Assembly: GCF_004364335.1 (NCBI RefSeq)
Contig: NZ_SOCR01000007.1
Coordinates: 186,001 to 250,000, forward strand
Source of the DNA: Pseudomonas graminis
GTDB lineage: Bacteria; Pseudomonadota; Gammaproteobacteria; Pseudomonadales; Pseudomonadaceae
Length of the DNA stretch: 64,000 nucleotides
Direction of reading: 5' to 3'
Numbering within the stretch: position 1 is the first letter of the stretch; every line of letters starts with the position of its first letter. The notes under the pieces were generated by a model. It made no database searches. It had not been told where the DNA came from and saw only the letters and a list, made by a program, of their open reading frames with translations. This document shows, piece by piece, positions 16,790 to 25,180 of the stretch. A program made the position numbers and the translations under genes.

Positions 16790-19375
16790 ATGTCAAATCA
16801 GCCCATCCCCGACGTCATCACACCCGCCAGCTCCTCGACGGTCGCCCTGGCCCGGGGCTCGCTGTTCAAGTTCGTGTTCCTGCTGGCAGGCGTGTTTCTC
16901 CTGGCCGCTTACTTGCTGGCGTTCCTCGCCCATGACCTGGACCGCAACGAAGAGATCGAAAGCGCGTTCTACACCGAGAAAGCGCTGACCTCCTTGCAGA
17001 AAACCCTGACCGTCACGGCCAGGGACTACGCGTTCTGGGGCGATGCCTACCGCTACCTCCATTTGGAAGTCGACCCGGACTGGGCGTTCGTCCGCCAGAA
17101 CATCGGATCGACGTTGTTCACCGATTTCGGGTTTCAAGGCGTGTTTGTCATCGATGACACCGGCCGCACGGTGTACGCCGTCATCGAAGGGCAACTGGAA
17201 AAGGTCGATGCCACACCTTGGCTAGGACAGGCCAGGGACCTGCTGCTGGCCAAGGCTCGGGACGGCGCCGAGACCGAAACCCCGGTCACCGCATTCATTG
17301 ACTTGAACGGCACACCCGCGTTGGTTGCCGCCGCCGCCATCACCCCAGGCACCGATCCAAGTGTCACCCCGGATGGCCGCGTGCCCTCGGTGCTGATCTT
17401 CGTCGACGTGCTCGACGACGCCAAACTGGCCTTGCTGGGCAAGGAGTACGGCGTCGATGGTCTGCACGTCGCCACGCCCGACGAGCGCCATCAGGTATCG
17501 ATCTTTCCGTTGGGCGAAGGCGGTGCTGCCGGGGCCTTGCACTGGACGCCACCCAAACCCGGCCTGCGCTTGCTGACCCTCGGCCTGCCGCTGATTGGTC
17601 TGGCCGCCGTGCTGGTGTGCCTGATGACCTGGGCCATCCTGCGTCGCGCCACCGCCGCCGCGCGCTCACTCGATGACAGTTACGCGTCCCTGCAGAACAG
17701 CGAAAGTGCATTGGCCATCAGCGAGGCGCGCTTTCGTGATGTGGTGGAAGCCAGTTCGGACTGGGTCTGGGAAATCGACAGCGAAGGGCGTTTTACCTAC
17801 CTCTCTGACCGCTTCGAAATCGTCACCGGTCTGGACCGCGGGCAGTGGATCGGCGCCTTGATGGACGATCTGCTGCAGACCGAGCTCGGCCAGGTGTCCC
17901 AGTGGCTGGCGATCCCCAACCGTCGCCCCGACATCACCATTCAGTGCCGTTACCTGGAAACCTGCGGTCGCGAGCGCATCAGTCGCCTCTCGGCGCGGTC
18001 GATGGCGGCGGGCGGATTCCGTGGCACGGCCACCGATGTCACCGAAGAAGTGGAAGCCCGTCGGCGCATCGAGTTTCTCTCCCAGCACGACGCCCTGACC
18101 GGGCTGCCCAACCGGGTGCGGTTGCAGGAGTTTCTGGATGGCAAACTGAAAGCGCTGCCCACCCTCGACCAGCCGCTGGTGATGCTGAGCATCGATCTGG
18201 ACCGCTTCAAGCCGGTGAATGACCTGCTGGGCCACGCCGCCGGCGACCGCGTACTCAATGACGTATCCAGTCGTCTGTCCGATTGCGTGCGCCATGGCGA
18301 CCTGGTCGCGCGGGTCGGCGGCGACGAATTCGTGCTGATCCTCAGCGACACCCGCAACCAGGACGAAGTCGAGGCGTTGTGCCGGCGCCTGATCGAGTCC
18401 ATCGAGCGCCCGGTGCAGATTGACGATCAGGAAATATTCGTCAGCGCCAGCATCGGCATCGCCATGGCGCCCACCGATGCGCGCGAGGCCGCCGAACTGC
18501 TGCGCTACGCGGACATTGCGCTGTACGAGGCCAAGGCCAGCGGCCGCGGCACCTGGCGGTTTTACGCAGGCGACATGAACGCCAAAATCATCGAGCGCCG
18601 GCGGCTGGAGAGCGACCTGCGCTATGCGATCAAACACAACGAACTGCGCCTGCATTTCCAGCCGCGCTTTCGTTTGTCCGACGGCCAAATGGTCGGCGCC
18701 GAGGCGCTGGTGCGTTGGCAGCATCCCCAGCGCGGCCTGATTCCCCCGGACACCTTCATTCCCATCGCCGAAGAAAGCGGGCTGATCATCCCCCTCAGCG
18801 ACTGGGTCATGAACCAGGCGTGCAGTGAAGCCGCACGCTGGCCGAAACAGCTGTTCATTTCCATCAACCTGTCGCCTGCCGAATTCAAGCGCGGCAACCT
18901 GCCGGCGCGCATTCAGTCCGCCCTCAAGGCCACCGGGATCGAGCCGTCGCGGGTGGAACTGGAGATCACCGAAGGCGTGGTGATCGAAGATGCCGTAGGC
19001 GCGCTGGATATCATGCTGACGCTGAAACAACTGGGGGTGCGCATCGCTATGGACGACTTCGGCACCGGGTATTCGTCGTTGAGTTACCTGCGCACCTTCC
19101 CTTTCGACGGATTGAAGATCGACCGCAGCTTCCTGACACGCCTCAGCGAAAGCGAAGGCGATCGCTCCATCGTGCAGGCCATCGTCGGGCTGGGGCGGGC
19201 GCTGTCACTCACGGTCACGGCCGAGGGCATCGAAACCGCCGAGCATCTGCAGTTGCTCAAATCAGTGCAGTGCGAGGAGGGGCAGGGCTATTTCCTCAGT
19301 CACCCGCTGACCACCTCGGACTTCCACGCGCTACTGGCCGCGAGAAAGACGGCGGCGGCGGACACAACCGTATAA
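16790..19375 (+). CDS. CHASE4-PAS-GGDEF-EAL cyclic-di-GMP enzyme
   Basis: Membrane sensor of 861 residues. Transmembrane helix 1 is near residues 25-45, then a periplasmic CHASE4-type domain (motif TARDYAFWGDAYRYL), helix 2 near residues 260-285, a PAS domain, GGDEF and EAL. The GGDEF motif (510-514) is intact and is preceded by RHGD five residues upstream, a classical inhibitory I-site. The EAL motif (638-640), EITEG, DDFGTGYSS, KIDRSF and AEGIET are also intact. It may both make and degrade c-di-GMP; which activity dominates cannot be told. Translation starts at the ATG at 16790 rather than the TTG 12 bp earlier. It follows the KfrA-like gene closely. Confidence 0.93.
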   Translation: MSNQPIPDVITPASSSTVALARGSLFKFVFLLAGVFLLAAYLLAFLAHDLDRNEEIESAFYTEKALTSLQKTLTVTARDYAFWGDAYRYLHLEVDPDWAFVRQNIGSTLFTDFGFQGVFVIDDTGRTVYAVIEGQLEKVDATPWLGQARDLLLAKARDGAETETPVTAFIDLNGTPALVAAAAITPGTDPSVTPDGRVPSVLIFVDVLDDAKLALLGKEYGVDGLHVATPDERHQVSIFPLGEGGAAGALHWTPPKPGLRLLTLGLPLIGLAAVLVCLMTWAILRRATAAARSLDDSYASLQNSESALAISEARFRDVVEASSDWVWEIDSEGRFTYLSDRFEIVTGLDRGQWIGALMDDLLQTELGQVSQWLAIPNRRPDITIQCRYLETCGRERISRLSARSMAAGGFRGTATDVTEEVEARRRIEFLSQHDALTGLPNRVRLQEFLDGKLKALPTLDQPLVMLSIDLDRFKPVNDLLGHAAGDRVLNDVSSRLSDCVRHGDLVARVGGDEFVLILSDTRNQDEVEALCRRLIESIERPVQIDDQEIFVSASIGIAMAPTDAREAAELLRYADIALYEAKASGRGTWRFYAGDMNAKIIERRRLESDLRYAIKHNELRLHFQPRFRLSDGQMVGAEALVRWQHPQRGLIPPDTFIPIAEESGLIIPLSDWVMNQACSEAARWPKQLFISINLSPAEFKRGNLPARIQSALKATGIEPSRVELEITEGVVIEDAVGALDIMLTLKQLGVRIAMDDFGTGYSSLSYLRTFPFDGLKIDRSFLTRLSESEGDRSIVQAIVGLGRALSLTVTAEGIETAEHLQLLKSVQCEEGQGYFLSHPLTTSDFHALLAARKTAAADTTV

Positions 19376-19458
19376 AGTGCGCGCGCTGTCACGGCAGCGC
19401 CGCTTCCATCCATCACACCCGCTGCCGCACCCGGCCACTGTTTATTTCTGGAGTGATC

Positions 19459-20814
19459 ATGACTCACCCGCGCGCTGTTTTCACCGAAGGCTCGGTGGCC
19501 CGGCACGTGTTGGTGATGTCGAGCACCAGTGCGTTGAGCCTGCTGGCGGTGTTTCTGGTGGACATCTTCACGCTGCTCTACGTCTCGATGCTTCACGATC
19601 CGTTGCTGCTCGCTGCGACGGGGGTGGCGAAAGTGCTGATCTTCCTCAACAGTGCCGTCTCCAGCGGGCTGATCATTGCCGCCGCAACGGTGCTGTCCGA
19701 GCGGATCGGCCATCGCGCCTCGAAGGCATCTTCGCGGCTGGTCACGCACTTGATGTTAATGGTGGTGATCGCGTCAGGCGCTGCGGCGGCGTTGCAACTG
19801 GGGCTGCTGGTGCCGCTGACCCGTTGGCTCGGCGCGGACGCCAGCACCTACGAAGCCGCGCGGATATTCATCTGGCTAACGTTGCCATTCAGCGTGCTGC
19901 AGTCGGCCATGCAGATGTCGGCGCAGATCCTGCGAACCGCCGGCGACAGTCGCCGCGCCCTGTGGGTCGTACTGTCGGGCGCGGCCACCCTGGCGCTGGC
20001 CGATCCGCTGTTCATTTTCGGCTTTGGCCTGGGCCTTGAGGGTGCGGGGATTTCCTATGCGCTGTCGGCGCTGGTGTCCCTGGGCCTGGGCATTTACTGG
20101 CTGCGGGCGCGGCTGGCGATGCCGTTTTCCGTCCGCTGGCGATTGCTGCGCCTGCACACACGCAAGGTCATGCAGGTCGGCTTGCCCGCCATGGTCGGCA
20201 ATCTGGCGACGCCGGTGGGCCTGACCTATCTGGTCTCGTCGATCGGCGCCTACGGCACGTCGGCGCTGGCGGCCATGTCCGTGATGGATCGCGTCATGCA
20301 GTTCGCTTACTGCGTGTTCTTCTCCCTGCCCAGCGCCCTCGCGCCGGTGCTGGGGCAAAACATCGGCGCCCATCGCCACGCCCGCGTCGCATCGGCCATC
20401 GTTTTCAGCCGCAAGCTGGTAATCGTCTATGGCCTGCTGGTCTGGGCGGTGCTGCTGTTGGTGGCCACTCCGCTGGCCGACACTTATGAGCTTGAAGGCA
20501 CCGGGCGCGCGATCTTTCTTGCGTTCTGCCATGTCGGCGGCGGGCTGTGGGCGCTGATCGGGCTGGATTTCGTGGCCATCTCGATGTTCGTCACCCTGGG
20601 CCGGCCCTGGCTGGTGGCGCTGTTCGCCTGGCTACGGGCAACGCTGGGGACCGTGCCGTTCGTGCTCGGCGGAATTCATCTGTTCGGTGCGGCCGGTGCG
20701 TTCCCGGCCATGCTCACCGGTAACGCATTGATTGCCGTGACATCGATTACAATCGCGTCCCTGACGGCGAGGCGGTTTTTCCGGCGCCGGGGCGACGTCC
20801 AGGCTGTGGCATGA
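19459..20814 (+). CDS. MATE-family multidrug/organic cation exporter
   Basis: Inner-membrane transporter of 451 residues with about twelve hydrophobic helices. It belongs to the MATE family, which exports cationic drugs and metabolites using sodium or proton gradients. Visible features are two repeated halves, the segment SAMQMSAQILRTAGDSRRAL in the first half and QVGLPAMVGNLATPVGLTYL at the start of the second. The start ATG has GGAG 6 bp upstream; frames extending further upstream have no family similarity. The TetR regulator gene 55 bp downstream on the same strand may control it. The substrate is unknown. Confidence 0.88.
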   Translation: MTHPRAVFTEGSVARHVLVMSSTSALSLLAVFLVDIFTLLYVSMLHDPLLLAATGVAKVLIFLNSAVSSGLIIAAATVLSERIGHRASKASSRLVTHLMLMVVIASGAAAALQLGLLVPLTRWLGADASTYEAARIFIWLTLPFSVLQSAMQMSAQILRTAGDSRRALWVVLSGAATLALADPLFIFGFGLGLEGAGISYALSALVSLGLGIYWLRARLAMPFSVRWRLLRLHTRKVMQVGLPAMVGNLATPVGLTYLVSSIGAYGTSALAAMSVMDRVMQFAYCVFFSLPSALAPVLGQNIGAHRHARVASAIVFSRKLVIVYGLLVWAVLLLVATPLADTYELEGTGRAIFLAFCHVGGGLWALIGLDFVAISMFVTLGRPWLVALFAWLRATLGTVPFVLGGIHLFGAAGAFPAMLTGNALIAVTSITIASLTARRFFRRRGDVQAVA

Positions 20815-20869
20815 GCAGGCCACTGCCGCGCACGGTCAGGCTTTATGCGAATCAACGAGACAAGGTGTT

Positions 20870-21520
20870 ATGACAGACGACGAATCAGGGAATGACTCGC
20901 CCGAGGTGGCCCCGCCAAAAAGGCGCCGTGCGCCCAAGGGAGAAATGCGTCGTGCTGCCTTGCTTGATGCAGCGACGCTGATCTTTGCCCGCAACGGTTA
21001 CTCCAGTGCGTCGATGAAGGATGTCGCGCAACTGGCCGGCATCACCACGGTTGGCCTGCTGCATCACTTTCCGAACAAGGAAGCGCTGCTCAATGCGCTG
21101 CTGGAGCGGCGCGATCAGCGGGTGGTGTCGCGGTTCAGTGAACTGACCATGGAGATGACGCTGGAGGGGTTCATCAAGTTCGTGCGGATGAGCATGAGCT
21201 TCAGCGTGCAGGACGCTGCCGAGTGCCAGGCGGCAATGGTCCTCAATACGGAAAGTCTGTCCGAGGCCCATCCGGCCTTCGACTGGTACAAGACGCGCTT
21301 TCATATCACCCACGAACATGCACGGGGGCATCTGCAGGCATTGATCGAAGCGGGGGAGGTGCGGCCGGACATCGACGTGAAGGCACTCGCTCAGGAGATC
21401 TTTTCGGTCATGGATGGTCTGCAGATTCAGTGGCTCAGGGCCCCGGAAGATGTGGACGTGATGGCCGTGTTCGAGGGCTATTTGCGCCGTTTGAAAGCCG
21501 ACCTTCAAGCTCGTCCCTGA
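20870..21520 (+). CDS. TetR-family transcriptional regulator
   Basis: Repressor-type protein of 216 residues. After a basic, Pro-rich 20-residue leader comes the TetR helix-turn-helix (REMRRAALLDAATLIFARNG-like segment, then SMKDVAQLAGITTVGLLHHF and PNKEALL). The C-terminal ligand domain is variable and does not reveal the effector. A site AAGGTG precedes the ATG. It lies directly behind the MATE exporter gene, so regulation of that exporter is a reasonable guess. Its 3' end overlaps a perfect hairpin shared with the convergent GH3 gene. Confidence 0.9.
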   Translation: MTDDESGNDSPEVAPPKRRRAPKGEMRRAALLDAATLIFARNGYSSASMKDVAQLAGITTVGLLHHFPNKEALLNALLERRDQRVVSRFSELTMEMTLEGFIKFVRMSMSFSVQDAAECQAAMVLNTESLSEAHPAFDWYKTRFHITHEHARGHLQALIEAGEVRPDIDVKALAQEIFSVMDGLQIQWLRAPEDVDVMAVFEGYLRRLKADLQARP

Positions 21521-21528
21521 GCTTGAAG
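21503..21528. terminator. Hairpin at the convergent tetR/GH3 ends
   Basis: Perfect 10-bp stem CTTCAAGCTC and GAGCTTGAAG with loop GTCCCT. It covers the tetR stop codon and lies 43 bp past the end of the convergent GH3 gene. A T-run is missing, so it could end transcription only weakly, or act as an mRNA 3' stabiliser. Confidence 0.55.
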
Positions 21529-21570
21529 TGACTGTGTAAACCCCGATCAGAACCCGACCGGGTTACCCAC

Positions 21571-24324
21571 TCAGTAGGTTTGCGAAGCGCTGACCTGCAC
21601 TGCCTTGCGCAGTGGCAGCGGCAGCGGGTTGCTGTCGCGGGTGGTCAGGTGTTCCGGGAACAGCGTGATCAAGGTGCGATCCAGCGGCAGGTCTTCGGAA
21701 TCAGGCCCTACGAGGATCTTGAACTTGCCGGCGTCCACGTCCCAGCTGTCGGTCTTCTCGACGTAGTACGCCAGGGAGCGCGAGTCGATCGGGATGCTCA
21801 CCGTCTTGCTTTCACCCGGTTGCAGGTAAACCTTGGTGAAGCCCTTCAGCTCTTTCTCGGGACGATCAACCGCCGGGTTGTTCGGGTGAACGTACAGCTG
21901 AGCCACTTCGAAACCGGCCTTGTCACCGGTGTTGGTCACTTTGAAGGTGACATCGACGGTGCTGCCCGGCGCCATGACGTTGGTCGACAGCTTCAGGTCG
22001 CTGTAATCGAACGTGGTGTACGACAGGCCGTAACCGAACGGATACAGCGGCTTGGCGTGCTTCTTGTCATAACCGCGATAACCCATGTACAGGCCTTCGC
22101 TGTAGGTCATTTCGGTCAGCGCGTTGTCGCCACGGTAGGCAGCCGGATCCGGGTACGACACGTAGCTCGGGTTGTCCTCGATCTTCTTGTCGATGGTGAT
22201 CGGCAGCTTGCCCGACGGGTTGACCTTGCCGAACAGAATCTCGGCCAGGGCCTGGCCGCCTTGCTGACCCGGGAACCAGGCTTGCAGCGATGCGCCGACC
22301 TTGTTCGCCCACGGCTGCATGTCCGCCGAACCGCCGCCGTGCATGACCACGATGGTGTTGGGGTTGGCTTTGGTGACGTAGCTGATCAACTCCGCTTGTT
22401 GGTCAGGCAGCTCGAAGCCGTGGTCCGCACCTTCACCTTCGTGCTCATAGTTGGAGCCTGTCGCGATGACGACCGCATCGTATTTGGACAGGTCCTTCGG
22501 TGGACGCAAGGCTGCCCAGCTCATCTGCACGCCGGTGATGCCACCCAGTGCCGGGATGAAGTTGCCCTGAACGCGCTGATACTCAAGCTTGACGCTGTAG
22601 GACTTGCCGGCCACCAGTGCCGCGGTTTTGCCCGACGTGGTCAACGCGTTGACCACGTCTGCGGCATACGGCTTGCCGTCGCTCTGCAGGACCAGTTCGT
22701 CGTTGACCCAGAGTTTGTAAGGGCCATCCGCACGGACCTTGAACACCTGCGCGCCGGAGACGGTTGGTTTGATGGTCGCCGTGTACCGCGCCGAGAACGC
22801 GCCGACGGTCGGGCTGAAGCCGGAGACCGAGGTGGTGCCGGCATTGGTTTCGTTGGTGCCGGTGGTCCAGTTGAGGTTCACGCCGGGTTCAACGCGGGTC
22901 ACGACCGGGCTTCCGGAGAAGCTGGTGTTGGAGAAGTACTCTGCCTTCACGCCGGCGTTGTTCACGTTATTGCTGCCGACGGCAGGCTGATACCAGGCCG
23001 AGGCCTTTGGGTTCAGGCTCAGTTCGGGCAGGTACGTGACGTTGGTGCTGCTGGACGCCAGTTGCTGCAGACCGCTCAGCTCGGTGACGTAGCTGTTGGG
23101 CGGCGAGTTCGCGGTGCCGAACGGCGAACCCGGTGCCTGATAGGCCCAGTCACCGATGACCGCGATCTTCGCGTCGCGTGCCAGAGGCAGCAGCGGTTTG
23201 CCGGCTGCCGTGTTTTCGTTGCGCAGAAGCACGATCGACTCACGCGCCGTGTTCAGCGAAGCACGCTGGCCGTACTCGGGGTGGTCCAGGGTTTTGGCGG
23301 TGTTGAGGTTTTCCTGGAAGTCATAGCTGACGATCGCGCGCAGGTTACGCTTGACCTTGTCGTCAATGACGTTCTGGCTCAATTGGCCGCTCCACACATA
23401 CGGCATCAGGTTGGCTTCGGTAAATTGCAGGCCCGACGGCATGTCGATGTCGGTGCCGGCCCACGCCCCTTTGAACGCGTTGTGGATCGCGTTGAAGTCA
23501 CTGATCACGATGCCCTGATAGCCCCATTCACCCTTGAGCACGTCAGTGATCAAGTGATGGTTTTCACAGGCGTAATCGCCGTTGACTTTGTTGAAGCCGC
23601 ACATGATCGACGCGACGTTGGCGTTCTTCACCATCGACTCGAAGCCCGGCAGGTACAGCTCGCGCAGGGTGCGCTCGTCGACCACCACGTTGACTGCCTG
23701 ACGGTTGGCTTCCTGTTCATTGGCCAGGTAGTGCTTGCCGCTCGCCTGAATGCCTTGGGCCTGAATGGCGTTGACCACAGCCGGAGCCAGCACGGCGCCG
23801 ATGAACGGATCTTCGCCGCTGGCGTATTCCGCCGAGCGCCCGTTGTACGGCGTGCGGTACAGGTTGACGCCAGGCGAGAGCATTTGCTGGCCGCCCGAAA
23901 TCCGCGTCTCGTAGGCGATCGCCAGGCCGAATTCCTTGGCGCGGTTGATGCTCCAGGTCGCGGCGAGTGCCGATTGGGATGGGTACTGCGCACCGAATGT
24001 GGCGTTGTTGACGTGCACGCCCATGGACGAGTCATAAGCGGTGGTGCCCTTGATGCCCCACTTGAGCAGCGAGGGGATCATGTGGCCGTCGTTGACGCGG
24101 GTGAAGTTGATCTTCTCGGACTGATTCATGTTGTCGAGGATCGAACTGACACGGGCTTCGACGGCGTCGCCGGTGGCAGGCGTGACCGCCGCCAGTGCCA
24201 GGTTGGCTTGCAGCACGCCAAGGGACAACAGGCTCAAGGCCAGGGTGTGTTTGAAGGCTGACATCGGGAATGCGCTCACTGGTCGCTGACGGTGGCCGGA
24301 CGGCGGGGTGCGTGGGTCGGTCAT
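21571..24324 (-). CDS. Secreted glycoside hydrolase family 3 beta-glucosidase with PA14 domain
   Basis: Exported enzyme of 917 residues, or 897 from the alternative ATG at 24264, which begins right at the signal peptide MSAFKHTLALSLLSLGV. The first start forms an ATGA overlap with the preceding small gene, so translational coupling favours it. Domains in order: GH3 N-terminal barrel with nucleophile Asp276 (VISDF), GH3 C-terminal domain split by an inserted PA14 carbohydrate-binding domain (about residues 470-610, AEYFSNTSFSG and VRADGPYKLWVNDELV), then a fibronectin-III-like end. The likely role is hydrolysis of beta-linked glucosides such as cellodextrins or plant glucosides in the periplasm or outside. 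The PA14 insertion suggests oligosaccharide binding. Confidence 0.92.
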   Translation of the reverse strand: MTDPRTPPSGHRQRPVSAFPMSAFKHTLALSLLSLGVLQANLALAAVTPATGDAVEARVSSILDNMNQSEKINFTRVNDGHMIPSLLKWGIKGTTAYDSSMGVHVNNATFGAQYPSQSALAATWSINRAKEFGLAIAYETRISGGQQMLSPGVNLYRTPYNGRSAEYASGEDPFIGAVLAPAVVNAIQAQGIQASGKHYLANEQEANRQAVNVVVDERTLRELYLPGFESMVKNANVASIMCGFNKVNGDYACENHHLITDVLKGEWGYQGIVISDFNAIHNAFKGAWAGTDIDMPSGLQFTEANLMPYVWSGQLSQNVIDDKVKRNLRAIVSYDFQENLNTAKTLDHPEYGQRASLNTARESIVLLRNENTAAGKPLLPLARDAKIAVIGDWAYQAPGSPFGTANSPPNSYVTELSGLQQLASSSTNVTYLPELSLNPKASAWYQPAVGSNNVNNAGVKAEYFSNTSFSGSPVVTRVEPGVNLNWTTGTNETNAGTTSVSGFSPTVGAFSARYTATIKPTVSGAQVFKVRADGPYKLWVNDELVLQSDGKPYAADVVNALTTSGKTAALVAGKSYSVKLEYQRVQGNFIPALGGITGVQMSWAALRPPKDLSKYDAVVIATGSNYEHEGEGADHGFELPDQQAELISYVTKANPNTIVVMHGGGSADMQPWANKVGASLQAWFPGQQGGQALAEILFGKVNPSGKLPITIDKKIEDNPSYVSYPDPAAYRGDNALTEMTYSEGLYMGYRGYDKKHAKPLYPFGYGLSYTTFDYSDLKLSTNVMAPGSTVDVTFKVTNTGDKAGFEVAQLYVHPNNPAVDRPEKELKGFTKVYLQPGESKTVSIPIDSRSLAYYVEKTDSWDVDAGKFKILVGPDSEDLPLDRTLITLFPEHLTTRDSNPLPLPLRKAVQVSASQTY

Positions 24325-24572
24325 GGCTTCTGCACCAGAACAGGCGCATCACCGGTATCGACCGGCGCGTCGAGCATGGCGGAAGAGGTCTGGGCGGTCG
24401 GCACGGCAATCTTGTCGACACCGGACAACTGGTCGCGCTGTTTTTCAACCTGCACGCGAAGTGTTTCTGCCGAGTTCGTTGTTTGATTGTTCGTAGAGTC
24501 CGCCGCAACAGCAGCAAAACTGCAGGCGCCGAAAAGCACGACGCTGCAAACAGACAGCATGGGTCTATTCAT
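24321..24572 (-). CDS. Small exported protein coupled to the GH3 gene
   Basis: Protein of 83 residues with a signal peptide (MNRPMLSVCSVVLFG, cleavage likely after AVA near residue 23). The mature part is polar, Thr/Gln/Asp-rich, with a short helix ETLRVQVEKQRDQLSGVDKI and no cysteine. No family was recognised. Its stop overlaps the first possible start of the beta-glucosidase gene by one base pattern ATGA, so the two are one operon and are likely made in step. A role as a chaperone, binding partner or regulator of the enzyme is possible but not shown. Confidence 0.65.
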   Translation of the reverse strand: MNRPMLSVCSVVLFGACSFAAVAADSTNNQTTNSAETLRVQVEKQRDQLSGVDKIAVPTAQTSSAMLDAPVDTGDAPVLVQKP

Positions 24573-25180
24573 CGATTGTTTCTCGATTGATGGGGTGTGG
24601 AAAATAAGTGAACGCGCAAACCCGTCCGGATGGGAACAGGACGAACGTTAAGTCCGGGGAATCTACTGATTAGTTCAGCGTTTGCAAGACTATTTTTTAA
24701 TTAGACGAGCGGTGCTGAGAAAGGCCCCTTCGTCAGGGTTCTGAAAGACAGAGCACCGCTAGAAGCCAAACGAAAAATCAGTCTTAATCGCAATTTATGA
24801 CCAGTAAATATGACTTATACGATCAACTATTGCTCGTAAAGGCTGTTATACGACTCTATTATTGCGATGTCGAAAACCTAATTGCTATTAGGTTTAGCTT
24901 GCTGGTAAGCTCTGTCCGCGCTGAGTAATCCTCGAACAATCAGACGACTGCATAGCCGCCTTAGTTGTCGATCTCTCTATTCGGCAACTTTGGCGGTTAA
25001 TAGCATTCGACGGGGGAGTTGATAACTCCCTGATAGCACCCACAGCAAATCTTCACTCAATGACAGCCGCTGGATAAATGGTCCGCGGCTTATAACGCGT
25101 GGCCGCAAATAAGCAGTCCTGGTTATTTGTCAGTTAATCAGCACGCCACACGCTGTTATCCAACCAGACCTTTGATCACC
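24573..25180. other. AT-richer structured intergenic region between GH3 and T2SS operons
   Basis: About 600 bp between divergent operons with no supported gene. It holds three inverted repeats: AAACCTAAT/ATTAGGTTT with a 4-base loop (24874-24895), a 12-bp pair with two mismatches (24956-24967 and 24985-24996) and GGGAGTT/AACTCCC with a 3-base loop (25014-25030). None has a T-run. They may be operators or leader RNA structures of either operon. Confidence 0.6.

Noticed and set aside
17666..19030. 454-codon frame antisense to the GGDEF-EAL gene
   Set aside because: Mirrors the codon bias of the sense gene; no domain is visible.
21580..24261. 893-codon open frame antisense to the GH3 gene
   Set aside because: A GC-bias shadow: the opposite strand has signal peptide, catalytic motifs and domains of GH3, while this frame is rich in Arg, Val and Gly without any family motif.
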